Shown here: positions 25,326 through 33,519 of the stretch, piece by piece
Numbering within the stretch: position 1 is the first letter of the stretch
How the letters are laid out: the number at the start of each line of letters is the position of its first letter
Source: JBBIPZ01 sp037442505 [NCBI: Deltaproteobacteria bacterium]
GTDB lineage: Bacteria; CALINM01
NCBI GenBank assembly: GCA_037442505.1
Contig: JBBIPZ010000024.1
Location: 1 to 33,555, forward strand
Length of the DNA stretch: 33,555 nucleotides
Direction: 5' to 3'
Translations under genes and position numbers: made by a program
The notes under the pieces: generated by a model
What the model saw: only the letters and a program-made list of their open reading frames with translations
What the model was told of the DNA's origin: nothing
The model's database searches: none

Positions 25326-26096
25326 ATGAAAGGAATACTTCTCACAGGAGACAAGCCTGTAATACCAGAAGGAACCAGATTTATTCCAGTTTATATAATG
25401 GGAAAAAGGTATATGATTCCTGAAAGCCTTACCATTCAAAAGGCTTTTGAATACGCAGGTTATAGATGGATAAGAGGTTGTGGTTGTAGAGGTGGGATAT
25501 GCGGTGCCTGTTCAACCGTTTATAGAATAATGGGGGATCACAAGCTTTATTTTGGACTTGCCTGTCAGACAGTTGTAAAAGAAAATATGGTTTTAGCCCA
25601 GATACCTTTTTATCCTTATAAAAGAAAGCTTCACGATGTAGAAAATCTTGAGCCAACGGCAGAGACGATGGCAAAAATATATCCCGAAATAATGAAGTGT
25701 GTTGGATGTAACACCTGTACTCGTGCTTGTCCAATGGATATCAAAGTTATGGATTATATAAATGCTGCGATAAGAGGGGATATTGAACGGTGTGCAAGGC
25801 TATCTCTTGACTGTATAATGTGTGGTCTTTGCACTTCAAGATGTCCAGCTCAGATAACACATTACAATGTGGGCATGTTGGCAAGAAGGTTAACGGGTGC
25901 AAAACTCTTTCAAAAGGCAACTCATTTAAAAGCAAGAGTTCAGGAGATAGAATCAGGAAAGTATCTGCCATTTATGAAAGAGCTGATAGAGATTTCTGAT
26001 GAAGAACTGAAGCGCCGTTATGTTGAGGAAAGAGAGTGGGAACCATTGAATTCCAAAGAAGTTAATTGGAAGCCTCAAGACGAAAGATATTTGTAA
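25326..26096 (+). CDS. SdhB/TfrB-like [2Fe-2S] + 2x[4Fe-4S] iron-sulfur protein
   Basis: A 256-aa protein. A plant-type 2Fe-2S domain uses Cys54-x4-Cys59-x2-Cys62-x17-Cys80. Two 4Fe-4S motifs follow: Cys125, 128, 131, 135 and Cys163, 166, 169, 173. A charged tail of about 60 residues ends the protein. It resembles the N-terminal part of thiol:fumarate reductase subunit TfrB, but without that protein's C-terminal CCG domain, which the HdrB subunits could supply. It lies directly before the matching flavoprotein, behind an AGGAGG site. In sdhB the third cluster is 3Fe-4S; here it looks like a full 4Fe-4S. Confidence 0.85.
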   Translation: MKGILLTGDKPVIPEGTRFIPVYIMGKRYMIPESLTIQKAFEYAGYRWIRGCGCRGGICGACSTVYRIMGDHKLYFGLACQTVVKENMVLAQIPFYPYKRKLHDVENLEPTAETMAKIYPEIMKCVGCNTCTRACPMDIKVMDYINAAIRGDIERCARLSLDCIMCGLCTSRCPAQITHYNVGMLARRLTGAKLFQKATHLKARVQEIESGKYLPFMKELIEISDEELKRRYVEEREWEPLNSKEVNWKPQDERYL

Positions 26097-26127
26097 TAGA
26101 AATCACTTTAAAAAAGGGGTGAAAAAA

Positions 26128-27780
26128 ATGTCAGGTTATCCAGAGTATTTAAGAGAATCTATAAAACTTGTAGAAAAAACACGTGCTGCAAGGGTAGAAA
26201 AGTCAAAAAGAGGAGAAATTTTTAAACCACTTTCTATGGATGGAAGGAAAGAAGTGCTTTCAAAATTTCATCCGGATTATATGGAAGGCACAAAGCGTAT
26301 TGTTAATGTTGGACCTGATAAGGGGAGCCTTTTTCCTAACGAGTTGGCAGACTTATTAGAGGCTCACAGCAGAATAAATCCGAAAGAATTTAATCTAAAA
26401 AATCCAGATATACAAACAGATGTGCTTGTAATTGGTGCTGGTGGTGCTGGTTCTTCTGCGGCGCTTCTTGCAGCAGAGAAAGGTTGCAAGGTAATTCTTG
26501 CAACAAAGCTCCGTCATGGTGATGCCAATACGGTTATGGCTGAGGGGGGTATTCAGGCTGCGGATCAGGAAGTAGATTCTCCTTATTACCATTTTCTCGA
26601 TACGATGGGGGGTGGACATTTTTTAAATGACAGAAGGATTGTTGCTGCGCTCACCTCAGATGCCCCGATTGTTGTTTCATGGTTAGAAAGATTGGGAATG
26701 ATGTTTGACAAAGAAAAAGATGGCAGGATGAAGGTAAGACATGGTGGTGGAACGTGTAGGAAAAGGATGCACTCCTGTGGCGATATGACTGGTTCTGAAA
26801 TAATGAGAGTTTTAAGGGATGAGGTCAGGAATCATCCTGAAAAAATTGATGTACTTGAGTTTTCTCCAGCAGTAGAGCTACTTCTTGATGAAAATGGTAA
26901 ATGTGGAGGCGCCATACTTTATAATTTAGAGACCGAAGAGTATATCATTGTCAAGGCTAAGGCGGTTGTGATGGCTACTGGTGGATTTGGCAGGCTTCAT
27001 TTTAATGGATTCCCGTGCACAAATCACTATGGGGCAACGGCAGATGGTATAGTTATGGCTTATCGTGCAGGTATAAAACTTAGGTTTATGGATTCTGTTC
27101 AGTATCATCCCACTGGTGTTGTATTTCCAGAGCAAAATGTTGGACTTTTGATAACAGAAAAGGTGAGAGGTTTAGGGGCTACATTATTAAATAAGAATGG
27201 TGAAGAGTTTGTGTTTCCGCTTGAGCCGAGAGATGTTGAATCTGCCTGTATAATCAGGGAATGTACTGAGCGTGGAAACGGAGTAATGACTCCAACAGGT
27301 AGATTGGGTGTCTGGCTCGATTCACCAATGATCGATATGTTAGAAGGAGAGGGTACGGTCAAACGTGAACTTCCTGCAAAATACATACAATTTATAAGAC
27401 ATGGCATTGATATATCTAAAGAACCTATGCTTATATTTCCAACAGTTCATTATCAAAATGGTGGTTTGTGGATGGATGAAAATGCTGCAACAGAGATTCC
27501 TGGCTTGTACAGTGCAGGCGAAGTATCAGGTGGTGTTCACGGTAGAAACAGATTGATGGGCAACTCCTTGCTTGATATTCTCGTTTTTGGGAGAAGGGCG
27601 GGGCTGGCTGCGGCAGAGTATGTGCAATCATCAAACATAGCTGCTCTAACACTGGAACACATTGAAAAATATGAAAAAGAGCTTAAAGAGGCTGGAATAG
27701 TCACTAATAGGGTGTCCCCAATGATACTGCCGGATTATATTCGTGAGGAAGTGAAAGAAAAACGTAAAATAAAAATATGA
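26128..27780 (+). CDS. Fumarate-reductase/TfrA-type flavoprotein with non-covalent FAD
   Basis: A 550-aa flavoprotein of the SdhA/FrdA/NadB superfamily. A basic N-terminal extension of about 95 residues precedes the FAD motif VLVIGAGGAG (99 on). Asn134 (ANTVMAEGG) replaces the histidine that binds FAD covalently in SdhA (His42 in the neighbouring sdhA), so FAD should be non-covalent. Catalytic residues for fumarate/succinate chemistry are kept: QYHPTG, KVRGLGA, TVHYQNGG and HGRNRLMGNSLL. TfrA or an aspartate-oxidase-like role is possible. ATG 26128 is used; the GTG at 26119 overlaps the GGGG ribosome-binding site. Last gene of the cluster. Confidence 0.85.
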   Translation: MSGYPEYLRESIKLVEKTRAARVEKSKRGEIFKPLSMDGRKEVLSKFHPDYMEGTKRIVNVGPDKGSLFPNELADLLEAHSRINPKEFNLKNPDIQTDVLVIGAGGAGSSAALLAAEKGCKVILATKLRHGDANTVMAEGGIQAADQEVDSPYYHFLDTMGGGHFLNDRRIVAALTSDAPIVVSWLERLGMMFDKEKDGRMKVRHGGGTCRKRMHSCGDMTGSEIMRVLRDEVRNHPEKIDVLEFSPAVELLLDENGKCGGAILYNLETEEYIIVKAKAVVMATGGFGRLHFNGFPCTNHYGATADGIVMAYRAGIKLRFMDSVQYHPTGVVFPEQNVGLLITEKVRGLGATLLNKNGEEFVFPLEPRDVESACIIRECTERGNGVMTPTGRLGVWLDSPMIDMLEGEGTVKRELPAKYIQFIRHGIDISKEPMLIFPTVHYQNGGLWMDENAATEIPGLYSAGEVSGGVHGRNRLMGNSLLDILVFGRRAGLAAAEYVQSSNIAALTLEHIEKYEKELKEAGIVTNRVSPMILPDYIREEVKEKRKIKI

Positions 27781-27855
27781 GAGCAGTTTTGCCAAAAATA
27801 AATTGGCTTGTAACTAACTATATTTGTTATTGATTGTTTGCAGATGTTTTTTTGT

Positions 27856-27884
27856 TTGACTTGTGTATATAATGAGCCTATACT
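27856..27884 (+). promoter_or_regulatory. Promoter of the cold-shock gene
   Basis: TTGACT (27856-27861), 17 bases, TATACT (27879-27884). A transcript from about 27891 would have a leader of roughly 40 bases ending in AAAGGAGG before ATG 27933. A short CGG/CCG hairpin lies in that leader (27899-27910). Confidence 0.75.
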
Positions 27885-27932
27885 TAAAGAGTAACATGCG
27901 GTTTTTGCCGTGAAATAAAAGGAGGTTTTAGT

Positions 27933-28133
27933 ATGGCAGTAGGTAAAGTTAAGTGGTTCAACGAGAAGAAGGGATTCGGTTTCATCTCTCAGGACAACGG
28001 TCAGGATGTTTTTGTTCATTACTCTGCAATTACAGGTGATGGATTCAAAACTCTATCTGAAGGTGATACAGTTACCTTTGACGTAACCAATGGGCCAAAA
28101 GGTCAACAGGCTGTTAACGTTAAAAAGAGCTAA
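27933..28133 (+). CDS. Cold-shock domain protein (CspA family)
   Basis: A 66-aa single cold-shock domain with RNP1 KGFGFIS and RNP2 VFVHYSAI, normal length for CspA. It binds single-stranded RNA or DNA as an RNA chaperone. It has its own promoter, a strong AAAGGAGG site and a terminator 20 bases after the stop, so it is monocistronic. A weak GCCAA/TTGGC hairpin (27791-27807) lies between it and the upstream flavoprotein gene. Confidence 0.97.
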   Translation: MAVGKVKWFNEKKGFGFISQDNGQDVFVHYSAITGDGFKTLSEGDTVTFDVTNGPKGQQAVNVKKS

Positions 28134-28155
28134 GCTTTTTTTTTGACAGACACCC

Positions 28156-28192
28156 AAAACCCTGCTTATAAGATTTAGGCAGGGTTTTTTTT
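28156..28192 (+). terminator. Rho-independent terminator of the cold-shock gene
   Basis: AAAACCCTGC (28156-28165) pairs perfectly with GCAGGGTTTT (28179-28188), with a 13-base loop and eight T from 28185. It overlaps the stop codon of the opposing lipoprotein gene (28191-28193) and may also slow its transcript, although the minus-strand side has only four T. Confidence 0.92.
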
Positions 28193-28967
28193 ATTTTTGT
28201 TTTTCGGCAATATTATCACTTTTTACCTCTATACCATTTAGCTTCATAATCAGCTTTTGTGCAGCTATGCGTCCAGTGAGATACATGGGAGATTGTGAAG
28301 TATCTTCCAACTCATAAGCAGGCATCAATCCCTTCAAAGGGTTTTTGATAATTTCTATACCTATAAGTATCCCTTCCAATACGCTACCTTTTAATTTTAC
28401 TGGTGAATCTTTTACCTTTGCATAGGCTTCAATATTACCAATATTATTCTGCTTATTTTCACAAGAATCAAACATATCGATGTTAGTTAAGTAAGTATAC
28501 GATTCCCAATAATCACCCGCTGATCCCACCCCGCCATATCCATCTCCGTAAGTTTTTATAATAATTTTTGAAATTTTCCCTTTAACATCATAAAAACAGG
28601 GAGTTTCAAGATATTCAAACACGTTAAAACCAGCTTTTTTGAGCTCTTCAACAAAGCCATCTCTTACTTGAGCTGTAGCAAGTACTGCAAGCTTTTTCTT
28701 TTGCTCATAGGAAGGACCGCCAAAGTATGTTGGTTGTTCAACTTGCAGAATTCCTTCATGATGTTTTACCTCAACTTCTGCAACGTCAGTAATAAAATTA
28801 GCTATGCTTATTGGCTTCGATTTGTCCAATTTATTAAGTTCAGGATTAAGCGGCGGTAGCTTCGTGTAAGGAAGGTTTTTTGTAGATGGCAATTTCATTT
28901 GTGCACAACCAGAAACTGCATGTAAAAACAATAAAATAAGGGAGAATTTAATAAATTTCCAGAACAT
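28191..28967 (-). CDS. Lipoprotein of unknown function
   Basis: A 258-aa protein with a lipoprotein signal: a basic start, hydrophobic stretch and lipobox AVSGC, the cysteine at about residue 21. The mature part has a glycine-rich GDGYGGVGSAGDYW segment and a C-terminal YLTGRIAAQKLIMK helix. Not recognised beyond being exported and lipid-anchored. Start is ATG (28965-28967), with GAGG at 28973-28976; a TTG three bases upstream is less likely. It follows the Memo/AMMECR1 fusion gene by 30 bases on the same strand, so the two are probably co-transcribed and the products may act together at the cell surface or in the periplasm. Confidence 0.75.
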   Translation of the reverse strand: MFWKFIKFSLILLFLHAVSGCAQMKLPSTKNLPYTKLPPLNPELNKLDKSKPISIANFITDVAEVEVKHHEGILQVEQPTYFGGPSYEQKKKLAVLATAQVRDGFVEELKKAGFNVFEYLETPCFYDVKGKISKIIIKTYGDGYGGVGSAGDYWESYTYLTNIDMFDSCENKQNNIGNIEAYAKVKDSPVKLKGSVLEGILIGIEIIKNPLKGLMPAYELEDTSQSPMYLTGRIAAQKLIMKLNGIEVKSDNIAEKQK

Positions 28968-28997
28968 CAAAACCTCAAAATTGTTTTTAGTTTATAA

Positions 28998-30476
28998 TTA
29001 TTCTGAAAACACTTGTGCTGTAAAAATATAAATTTCTGTTTCACTATCCTTCCATGCAGAAGGAGGCAAACCAGCCTTTAAACTTGCCATTTTTAAAAAC
29101 TCTTCTCTATCCCATTTATTCTCTATTGCTACCTGTGGTAAAAGAACACCGCACCTAACGCCTTTACATAAATATAATCCATGCTTGCCGACTTCAATAT
29201 CGTCGATTTTCTCAATCTTCTTTGGAGGGCTGATAACCGAAATCTCGATTGTGATATCTGGGAGTTCATAAGACGACACTCTTGGGAACCTTGCGTCTCT
29301 CGTAGACGCAGCGATGGTCATTTCAATTACACCGTCAATCAAAGAGCGTTCTGGAGAGAGCATTCCTATGCAACCACGCAGCTCATTATTTTTTTTAAGT
29401 GTAACAAATACCCCACTTTTCTCCTTTAGTCTTTCGTCAACTGCATCATAATTTGGAATCTCTCTGTTAATAACGTATTTATTAAGTGTCTTTCGCGCAA
29501 TTTTTAGCAGTGTTTTTTGCTCGTTTATGTTAAGGAGTGTGGCATTCTTAGAAACATAAAACGTCACAGCAGCATAACCCACAACACTATCTTTTTGTCC
29601 AACTGTGTCACCAGAATTGGCATATCTCAAAATTTGTATTTCTGTAGGGAGCTTTTCCGCAATTTTCATTAGAGTGATAACCGCAGAAGCCCCACACATT
29701 TCGCAATTACGTTGTTGCAAATTTGTTGTTAGTTTATCTAACTCGAGATTTTTAATATTTTTCAGAGCTATATTGTCCATAATTTTTGCTCTTGAATATT
29801 CGTGGTAATGAGATAGATCTGTCGATGCAACGATGAGAATTTCACCAAAGTTGGCTTTTACCAACTGAAAAAGCTGCTCAGCAAGGGCAGAGTATTCTTC
29901 TTCAGAGATATCCTGACCAAACAGAATAGGGACAATTTTAAAACTATCCAGTGTCTTTTGTAAAAAAGGTAGTTGTGCTTCGATAGAATGTTCCGGGATG
30001 AAAGGAGTTGTAAAAGCTTTTAAAACTCTTGTTTTTTGTTGTAACTGTTTAGCCAAGTTATTATCAACATATACGCGTCCCAATGGAGTATCCCATGCAC
30101 CATCGGGATAAATTGCTATGCCTTTATAGCTCATATAATGACTTGATGCCAATATAATGACGGTCTTGTATGGCTTGCCTTTGATCTTGTTATAAGCATG
30201 TGCAGCAACAGAACCAGAATAAACATATCCCGCATGTGGTGCTATTATGCCCCATATATCAGTGTATTCAGAATCGTTACTATTGGAAGCCTCTTTCAGG
30301 TGTTTTTCAATAGTTTTAGCCAGCTCATTCTTATCTGCAGGGTAAAAGTTACCAGCTACGTAGGGTTTCCTAATACTAATACCTTCGACACCAGTTATGA
30401 CTCCTGAACAGGAAGATATGACAAAGGCTGCCATTAATAACTGTAGCAGATGCCATTTTTTATATAGAAAAGACAT
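28998..30476 (-). CDS. Lipoprotein fusion of AmmeMemoRadiSam proteins B (Memo) and A (AMMECR1)
   Basis: A 492-aa protein. Residues 1-24 look like a lipoprotein signal with lipobox VISSC. The Memo-like domain (about 35-310) has RKPYVAGNFYPADK, APHAGYVYSGSVA, ILASSHY, STDLSHYHEYSRA and CEMCGASAV, so the His/His/Cys metal site is kept. The AMMECR1 domain (about 315-492) has LRGCIGML, ASTRDARFP and CGVLLPQVAIE. Both families are usually cytoplasmic and paired with a radical-SAM enzyme; that partner is not in view. ATG at 30474-30476 follows AGGAG (30486-30490). It leads a two-gene lipoprotein operon. Function remains unsettled for the whole system. Confidence 0.85.
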   Translation of the reverse strand: MSFLYKKWHLLQLLMAAFVISSCSGVITGVEGISIRKPYVAGNFYPADKNELAKTIEKHLKEASNSNDSEYTDIWGIIAPHAGYVYSGSVAAHAYNKIKGKPYKTVIILASSHYMSYKGIAIYPDGAWDTPLGRVYVDNNLAKQLQQKTRVLKAFTTPFIPEHSIEAQLPFLQKTLDSFKIVPILFGQDISEEEYSALAEQLFQLVKANFGEILIVASTDLSHYHEYSRAKIMDNIALKNIKNLELDKLTTNLQQRNCEMCGASAVITLMKIAEKLPTEIQILRYANSGDTVGQKDSVVGYAAVTFYVSKNATLLNINEQKTLLKIARKTLNKYVINREIPNYDAVDERLKEKSGVFVTLKKNNELRGCIGMLSPERSLIDGVIEMTIAASTRDARFPRVSSYELPDITIEISVISPPKKIEKIDDIEVGKHGLYLCKGVRCGVLLPQVAIENKWDREEFLKMASLKAGLPPSAWKDSETEIYIFTAQVFSE

Positions 30477-30580
30477 AATAATTCACTCCTGATTTATGCT
30501 CTGGAAATTCAGCCCTCTTAAGTAAGCTTATAGTAACATTTTAAATGATTTTAGAAGTTTTTTACAGACAAAAAACAAAT

Positions 30581-30665
30581 AGGGGACAGGCACTTTATTT
30601 CCCCCCCCAATTATGAACATAATCGAAAACCTCCATTTTAATAAATGATAAAGTGCCTGTCCCCT
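30581..30665. repeat. Inverted-repeat element, 18-base perfect arms (GGGGACAGGCACTTTAT type)
   Basis: AGGGGACAGGCACTTTAT (30581-30598) is the exact reverse complement of the segment 30648-30665; 49 bases separate the arms, including a run of eight C (30601-30608). The element is 85 bases. It resembles small mobile or REP/RAYT-type palindromic repeats seen in many genomes. No transposase is in the window. Related single arms are at 310-340 and 33501-33519. It overlaps an upstream extension of the glnE frame, which is therefore not coding. Confidence 0.8.
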
Positions 30666-30698
30666 TTTGTTCCCTTTTATTTTGTGGTAGTTATTGTA

Positions 30699-30704
30699 TA
30701 TAAT
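30699..30704 (+). promoter_or_regulatory. TATAAT immediately upstream of glnE (possible leaderless start)
   Basis: A perfect TATAAT ends six bases before the ATG at 30711. No convincing -35 is placed and no Shine-Dalgarno precedes the ATG, so a leaderless transcript would fit. Confidence 0.35.
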
Positions 30705-30710
30705 AGTTTT

Positions 30711-33485
30711 ATGTTGATTATCGACGATGAACTCTATAATGATTTTCTTGATAGGCTTTTAAACGAAGGCTTTTCTAAAGACCAATCTGAGCTTCTTGCT
30801 TCCTTTGCTTCCATTTCTCCTTTTACAAAAAGGTGGCTTGTCAAGTTGAAATTGGAGGATGTGTTAAAAGAATATCGCACATTTTCTTTTGAAACTATCA
30901 AAGGAAAAATTGAATCAATACTCCTATGTGAAGATGAAGAATTATTCGCAAAAAAAATACGGCATCTTAAATACTCTGAAATCATAAAAATTGTTATCAG
31001 AGATGTTATCGGCATAAATAGCGTTGAAAAGACTTTGGAGGAGCTTTCTTTACTTGCGGATTTAGTCATATCTGCCTGTTGTGCGTATATAGAAAAGCGG
31101 TATAAAAGAAAAACGCCGAAAATATCAGTTATTGCTATGGGAAAATTGGGGGCAATGGAGCTGAATTTTAGTTCTGATGTGGATATTATTTATGTTTATG
31201 AGAGTACTGAGTTAGATAACATTGAAGATTTTAATAAAAAGGCTGTTTTGATCAACAAACTTTTGTCAACAAATACAGAAGATGGCTTTTTATACAGGGT
31301 AGATAATGATTTAAGACCGGGGGGGCGTTTTTCTCCGCTTGCAATGAGTGGCGAGGCTGTTAAGAATCATTATTTGCTTTTTGGTGAAGCATGGCAAAGG
31401 GTCGCACTTTTGCGTGCGAGGTTTTTAGCTGGTGATGAGTCGTTTGTAACAGAGGTACTTACTGAACTTTCACCTTTCATTTATAGCAAGTATATTGATT
31501 ATTCATTGGTGGATGATTTAAGAAAGCTTAAAGAGAGAATAAATGCAGAAAGCTTGAAGACTGATATCGAGGGAATTAATGTTAAGTTGGGGAAAGGAGG
31601 GATAAGAGAGGCAGAGTTTTTTGTTCAGGTTTTACAGATTATTAATGGTGGTAAAGATTTGAGTTTAAGAAAGGTAAAGTTTTCCGAATCTGTGGATGCC
31701 CTTGCTAATAGACAGATTATCGAACTCTGGGATGCTAAAAATCTGAAGGACGCATATTATTTCTTGAGGCGAGTAGAAAACTCGATACAAATGGAAGAGG
31801 AAAGGCAGGAATATCTTTTGCCTAAAAACGAAAAGGTACTAATAAGGGTGATAAAACGCTGTGGTTTTGATAGTATTAGCGAATTTTATGATAAGCTTGA
31901 ATTTTACAGAAATATTGTTAGCAATCATTTTAACAAGCTATTTGAGGATAAGATAAAGGTTAAAGATGATGGAATTTCTAAAGAGAATATACTCAACAAT
32001 GTTGTAAAAAAGTTTGGCAATAGCAGTTGCCAGATTGAGATAGTAGAGAGGTTTTTTGACTTAAGAGAAAAGGTTCAGACCAGGTATAAAGAAAGCTTTT
32101 CGAAGTTTGTCTATGAACTGGTTCACAGAATAATTGAAAAAGATAATAACGAAAAGATATTGAAACAGGTTGAAGATTTTGTGGTACTTCTCGTTAAACG
32201 ACCAACTTATATACCTCTTCTTGCCGAAAATCCTTTAATTATAGATAAGGTGTTAGACATACTAAACATAGGCGGTTTTTTAACACAAATACTGCTTTCG
32301 CACCCAGAATCTCTTGATTATTTCATATTACAAAAAGATAACATAGATAGAAAAACCTTAAATGGTTATTTAAAAGCGGTCAGAAGCGTAGTAGGTGGGG
32401 TTCCAGATTATGAAGATAAAATGTTTTTATTAAGACAGTTTAAAAATAGCGAATGGCTAAAAATCGCATTGCTAAAACATTCACAGGAAATAGATTACGA
32501 ATTAATGGAGCTATTTTTATCAAACCTTGCGGAAGCCATTTTAATCACAGTAATCCAGATATGTGAGGATGTTTTAAATGAAAAATATATAAAACCAAAA
32601 CAAGATTTTGCCTTAATTGGGCTGGGCAAATTGGGAACAAAAGAAATGAATTTTCATTCTGATATTGATTTGATTTTTGTATATGACAGTGATGACGAAA
32701 AAGCGGCCTTTTACAATACAAAGCTTTTGCAAAGGGTTATTACAGCTTTAACAACTACAACAAAGGAGGGGTATCTATATAAAGTTGATATGAGACTTAG
32801 ACCAACAGGCAGTCAGGGCCCTCTCGTAACGACTATAGAAAATTTTATCAATTATCACAAAGAAAATGCGTGGATTTTTGAAAAACAGGCATTGACAAAG
32901 GCACGAGTTTTAGGTGAGAACAGTTTCTTTAAAGAGAAAGTGGAGTCTATACTCGAGAATATTGTTTATGAAAATGACTATGACGAGAAATTGTTAAAAA
33001 GTGAAATCAAAGCGATGCGGAAAAAAATAGAGACCGAGCTTGTTACAGAACAAAAAGGTTCATTTGATATAAAAGCTGGAAGAGGTGGAATAATAGATAT
33101 TGAGTTTATTGTGCAGTATATAAAACTTAGATATGGGAAAAGTTACACTAATTTAAGACTGACTAATACTGAAGACTTCTTTAAGGCTTTAAAAGATACG
33201 AGGTTATTAATGGAAAGTTTGGTGGACGAGTTGTCAAGTTATTATACTTTTTTGAAGTTATTAGAAACTAATATCAGGTTGTATGCGGGCTATTCAAAAG
33301 ACAGTTTTAGGGTAGATGAACTTGACATTAACGTTATAAATTTAGTTTGCAGTGAATTTAAACTTGGACGAAATTTTTCATCTGATATAGTCAATACCAA
33401 AGGTAACGTTAAAAAAAGCTTTGAAAAACATTTGAAAAAAGTTTTGCTTAGAGTAAGAGAAATTTTCAACAAAGTGCTAAACTAA
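30711..33485 (+). CDS. glnE: Bifunctional glutamine synthetase adenylyltransferase/adenylyl-removing enzyme
   Basis: A 924-aa enzyme that adenylylates and deadenylylates glutamine synthetase under PII control. It has two nucleotidyltransferase domains, each with the GxGKLG...NFxSDxD signature: about residues 143-161 (GKLGAMELNFSSDVDIIYV, removase side) and 636-656 (GKLGTKEMNFHSDIDLIFV, transferase side). A GKGGIREAEFFVQ motif and a second GRGGIIDIEFIVQ motif follow the respective domains. Length matches the family. ATG 30711 (MLIIDDELYNDF) is preferred: upstream codons from 30645 are part of the inverted repeat and encode an implausible hydrophobic extension. No neighbouring glnA is visible. 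Ends 70 bases before the window edge. Confidence 0.96.
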   Translation: MLIIDDELYNDFLDRLLNEGFSKDQSELLASFASISPFTKRWLVKLKLEDVLKEYRTFSFETIKGKIESILLCEDEELFAKKIRHLKYSEIIKIVIRDVIGINSVEKTLEELSLLADLVISACCAYIEKRYKRKTPKISVIAMGKLGAMELNFSSDVDIIYVYESTELDNIEDFNKKAVLINKLLSTNTEDGFLYRVDNDLRPGGRFSPLAMSGEAVKNHYLLFGEAWQRVALLRARFLAGDESFVTEVLTELSPFIYSKYIDYSLVDDLRKLKERINAESLKTDIEGINVKLGKGGIREAEFFVQVLQIINGGKDLSLRKVKFSESVDALANRQIIELWDAKNLKDAYYFLRRVENSIQMEEERQEYLLPKNEKVLIRVIKRCGFDSISEFYDKLEFYRNIVSNHFNKLFEDKIKVKDDGISKENILNNVVKKFGNSSCQIEIVERFFDLREKVQTRYKESFSKFVYELVHRIIEKDNNEKILKQVEDFVVLLVKRPTYIPLLAENPLIIDKVLDILNIGGFLTQILLSHPESLDYFILQKDNIDRKTLNGYLKAVRSVVGGVPDYEDKMFLLRQFKNSEWLKIALLKHSQEIDYELMELFLSNLAEAILITVIQICEDVLNEKYIKPKQDFALIGLGKLGTKEMNFHSDIDLIFVYDSDDEKAAFYNTKLLQRVITALTTTTKEGYLYKVDMRLRPTGSQGPLVTTIENFINYHKENAWIFEKQALTKARVLGENSFFKEKVESILENIVYENDYDEKLLKSEIKAMRKKIETELVTEQKGSFDIKAGRGGIIDIEFIVQYIKLRYGKSYTNLRLTNTEDFFKALKDTRLLMESLVDELSSYYTFLKLLETNIRLYAGYSKDSFRVDELDINVINLVCSEFKLGRNFSSDIVNTKGNVKKSFEKHLKKVLLRVREIFNKVLN

Positions 33486-33500
33486 TCCGTGTTCAACATA

Positions 33501-33519
33501 AGGGACAGGCACATTATTC
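33501..33519 (+). repeat. Single arm of the GGGACAGGCAC repeat family
   Basis: AGGGACAGGCACATTATTC shares its first twelve bases, bar one, with the arm at 30581-30598. The opposing arm, if present, lies beyond the window. The remaining 33520-33555 is AT-rich and featureless. Confidence 0.6.

Noticed and set aside
27868-27873. TATAAT as the -10 of the csp promoter
   Set aside because: It is only six bases after TTGACT; TATACT at 27879 has the correct 17-base spacing.
27926-27934. TTTTAGTAT at the csp start codon as a fourth copy of the mdh operator box
   Set aside because: It straddles the start codon after a purine-rich ribosome-binding site; a chance match is likely in AT-rich DNA.
30601-30608. 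Run of eight C as a phase-variation tract
   Set aside because: It lies outside any coding region, between the arms of the repeat element, and outside the spacer of any promoter I could identify.
30645-30710. Longer N-terminus for GlnE
   Set aside because: Its first codons are the right arm of the inverted repeat, and the hydrophobic extension is not a GlnE feature.
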